DNA from: an uncultured Bacillota bacterium
Lineage (GTDB): Bacteria; Bacillota; Clostridia; Peptostreptococcales; Anaerovoracaceae
Direction: 5' to 3'
Assembly (NCBI GenBank): GCA_949287115.1
Contig: CASEFF010000239.1
Coordinates: 1-5,866 of the forward strand
DNA length: 5,866 nucleotides
Program-made: the position numbers and the translations under genes
Notes under the pieces: generated by a model
Told to the model about the DNA's origin: nothing
Database searches by the model: none
The model's input: the letters and a program-made list of their open reading frames with translations, nothing else
Shown here: positions 5,378 through 5,866 of the stretch, piece by piece
How the letters are laid out: each line of letters opens with the position of its first letter
How positions within the stretch are numbered: position 1 is the first letter of the stretch

Positions 5378-5866
5378 CCCCTGTACCGGTCAAAACACGC
5401 GAATATCTCATGCCTCCTCGGTCTTGCCATATTGGCAACGCCCGATCTGCTACCGCATACGGCATCGAGACCTTCCCTGTCCATGATCTTCTCCAGCTCA
5501 TCGACTATCTGCTGTATATTCTTCCTTCCGTCCAGAATGTTCTGCTGGGCGTATCTCACACAGTATCCGAGGGCCGTCACCTGCTCGCTGTCGGCTATCT
5601 GCTCCACGTATCTTAAGTCTATGTTTTCCCTGTTTATGGAGATCGCTTCACGCCCCATGGTCTTCATCTTTATCTTCCCGCCGCTTCTGAAACCCTCCGA
5701 GGCTTCCGGACATCTGTCAAAGGACGGCTTCCTTCCGGCAGGCTCCGCGCCGCTGATGGCGGGAAAGCTCTCCGCCTCCCTTTTCGCGTATTCCGTTATA
5801 TCCCTCGGCACATATCTGTCCATCTGTATTATGCTGTCGGCCACGTGAAAATACGAGCCGGAGCTT
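5365..5866 (-). CDS. Predicted ABC-class ATPase, C-terminal part (COG3044 / PF09818 type), runs off the right edge
   Basis: 166 residues are visible, from a frame that stays open to the window edge (reading SSGSYFHVADSIIQMDRYVP) down to a TAG stop. A GTG at 5844 could be read as a start, but the residues before it continue the same conserved segment, so the gene begins outside the window. The segment with the ADSIIQMD strand, then PRDITEYAKREAE, and the ending ARPRRHEIFACFDRYRGLKL resemble the C-terminus of the stand-alone predicted ABC-class ATPases of COG3044. The Walker A, signature and Walker B motifs lie outside the window and cannot be checked. These proteins have no membrane partner in the known genomes, and their role is not established. 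The gene converges with the acetyltransferase, leaving 64 nt between stops. Confidence 0.8.
   Translation of the reverse strand, partial: SSGSYFHVADSIIQMDRYVPRDITEYAKREAESFPAISGAEPAGRKPSFDRCPEASEGFRSGGKIKMKTMGREAISINRENIDLRYVEQIADSEQVTALGYCVRYAQQNILDGRKNIQQIVDELEKIMDREGLDAVCGSRSGVANMARPRRHEIFACFDRYRGLKL

Noticed and set aside
5432..5848. 138-codon plus-strand open frame rich in hydrophobic residues
   Set aside because: It lies opposite the ABC-class ATPase gene and has no ribosome-binding site; the hydrophobic look is a frame artefact.

Overview
The window looks like chromosomal DNA of an anaerobic, Gram-positive-type bacterium, most likely a member of the Clostridia. The reasons are strong Shine-Dalgarno sites, sigma-A-like promoters with TGn-extended -10 boxes, a sporulation/vegetative-type DacF D,D-carboxypeptidase with a C-terminal membrane anchor, an archaeal-type phosphoglycerate mutase, and frequent ATA and AGA/AGG codons at a roughly balanced G+C content. 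A lineage near Clostridiales Family XIII / Anaerovoracaceae would fit, but this is only an impression. The genes are ordinary core genes. No phage, transposase, CRISPR, toxin or defence gene is visible.

Minus-strand block (positions 4209 down to 1): serC (phosphoserine aminotransferase), apgM (cofactor-independent phosphoglycerate mutase, archaeal type), a dacF-like D-Ala-D-Ala carboxypeptidase, and the N-terminal part of uvrC, which runs off the left edge. Junctions are extremely tight: a 1-nt TAATG overlap, a 4-nt gap and a 1-nt gap. The four genes therefore read as one operon, driven from a promoter at about 4308-4336. SerC and ApgM both act around 3-phosphoglycerate, the branch point from glycolysis to serine. 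The cell-wall and DNA-repair genes downstream appear to be carried along rather than part of the same pathway.

Intergenic region (4210-4688, 479 bp) between divergent genes: this is the most interesting part. It holds the serC promoter with a concentric dyad. It also holds two copies of a 41-nt stem-loop unit placed exactly 148 nt apart (outer arms TTTGCAGTC / GACTGCAAA, always a 22-nt loop). The second copy runs into three TGCAAAA motifs at an exact 19-nt period, the last of which lies in the -35 region of the next gene. That gene's extended -10 promoter lies inside a 24-bp imperfect palindrome, and its ribosome-binding site sits in a small hairpin next to the ATG.

Plus strand 4689-5300: a left-handed beta-helix sugar O-acetyltransferase of the Maa/LacA/NodL type. 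It converges on a minus-strand gene (from the right edge to 5365) that is the C-terminal part of a predicted ABC-class ATPase (COG3044/PF09818 type). Between them is a perfect 10-bp stem hairpin that includes the acetyltransferase stop codon, and a 13-nt tandem duplication that straddles the ATPase stop codon.

I did not find a new multi-gene system. The candidates for something undescribed are the repeat/stem-loop family and the dyads in the 479-bp intergenic region.
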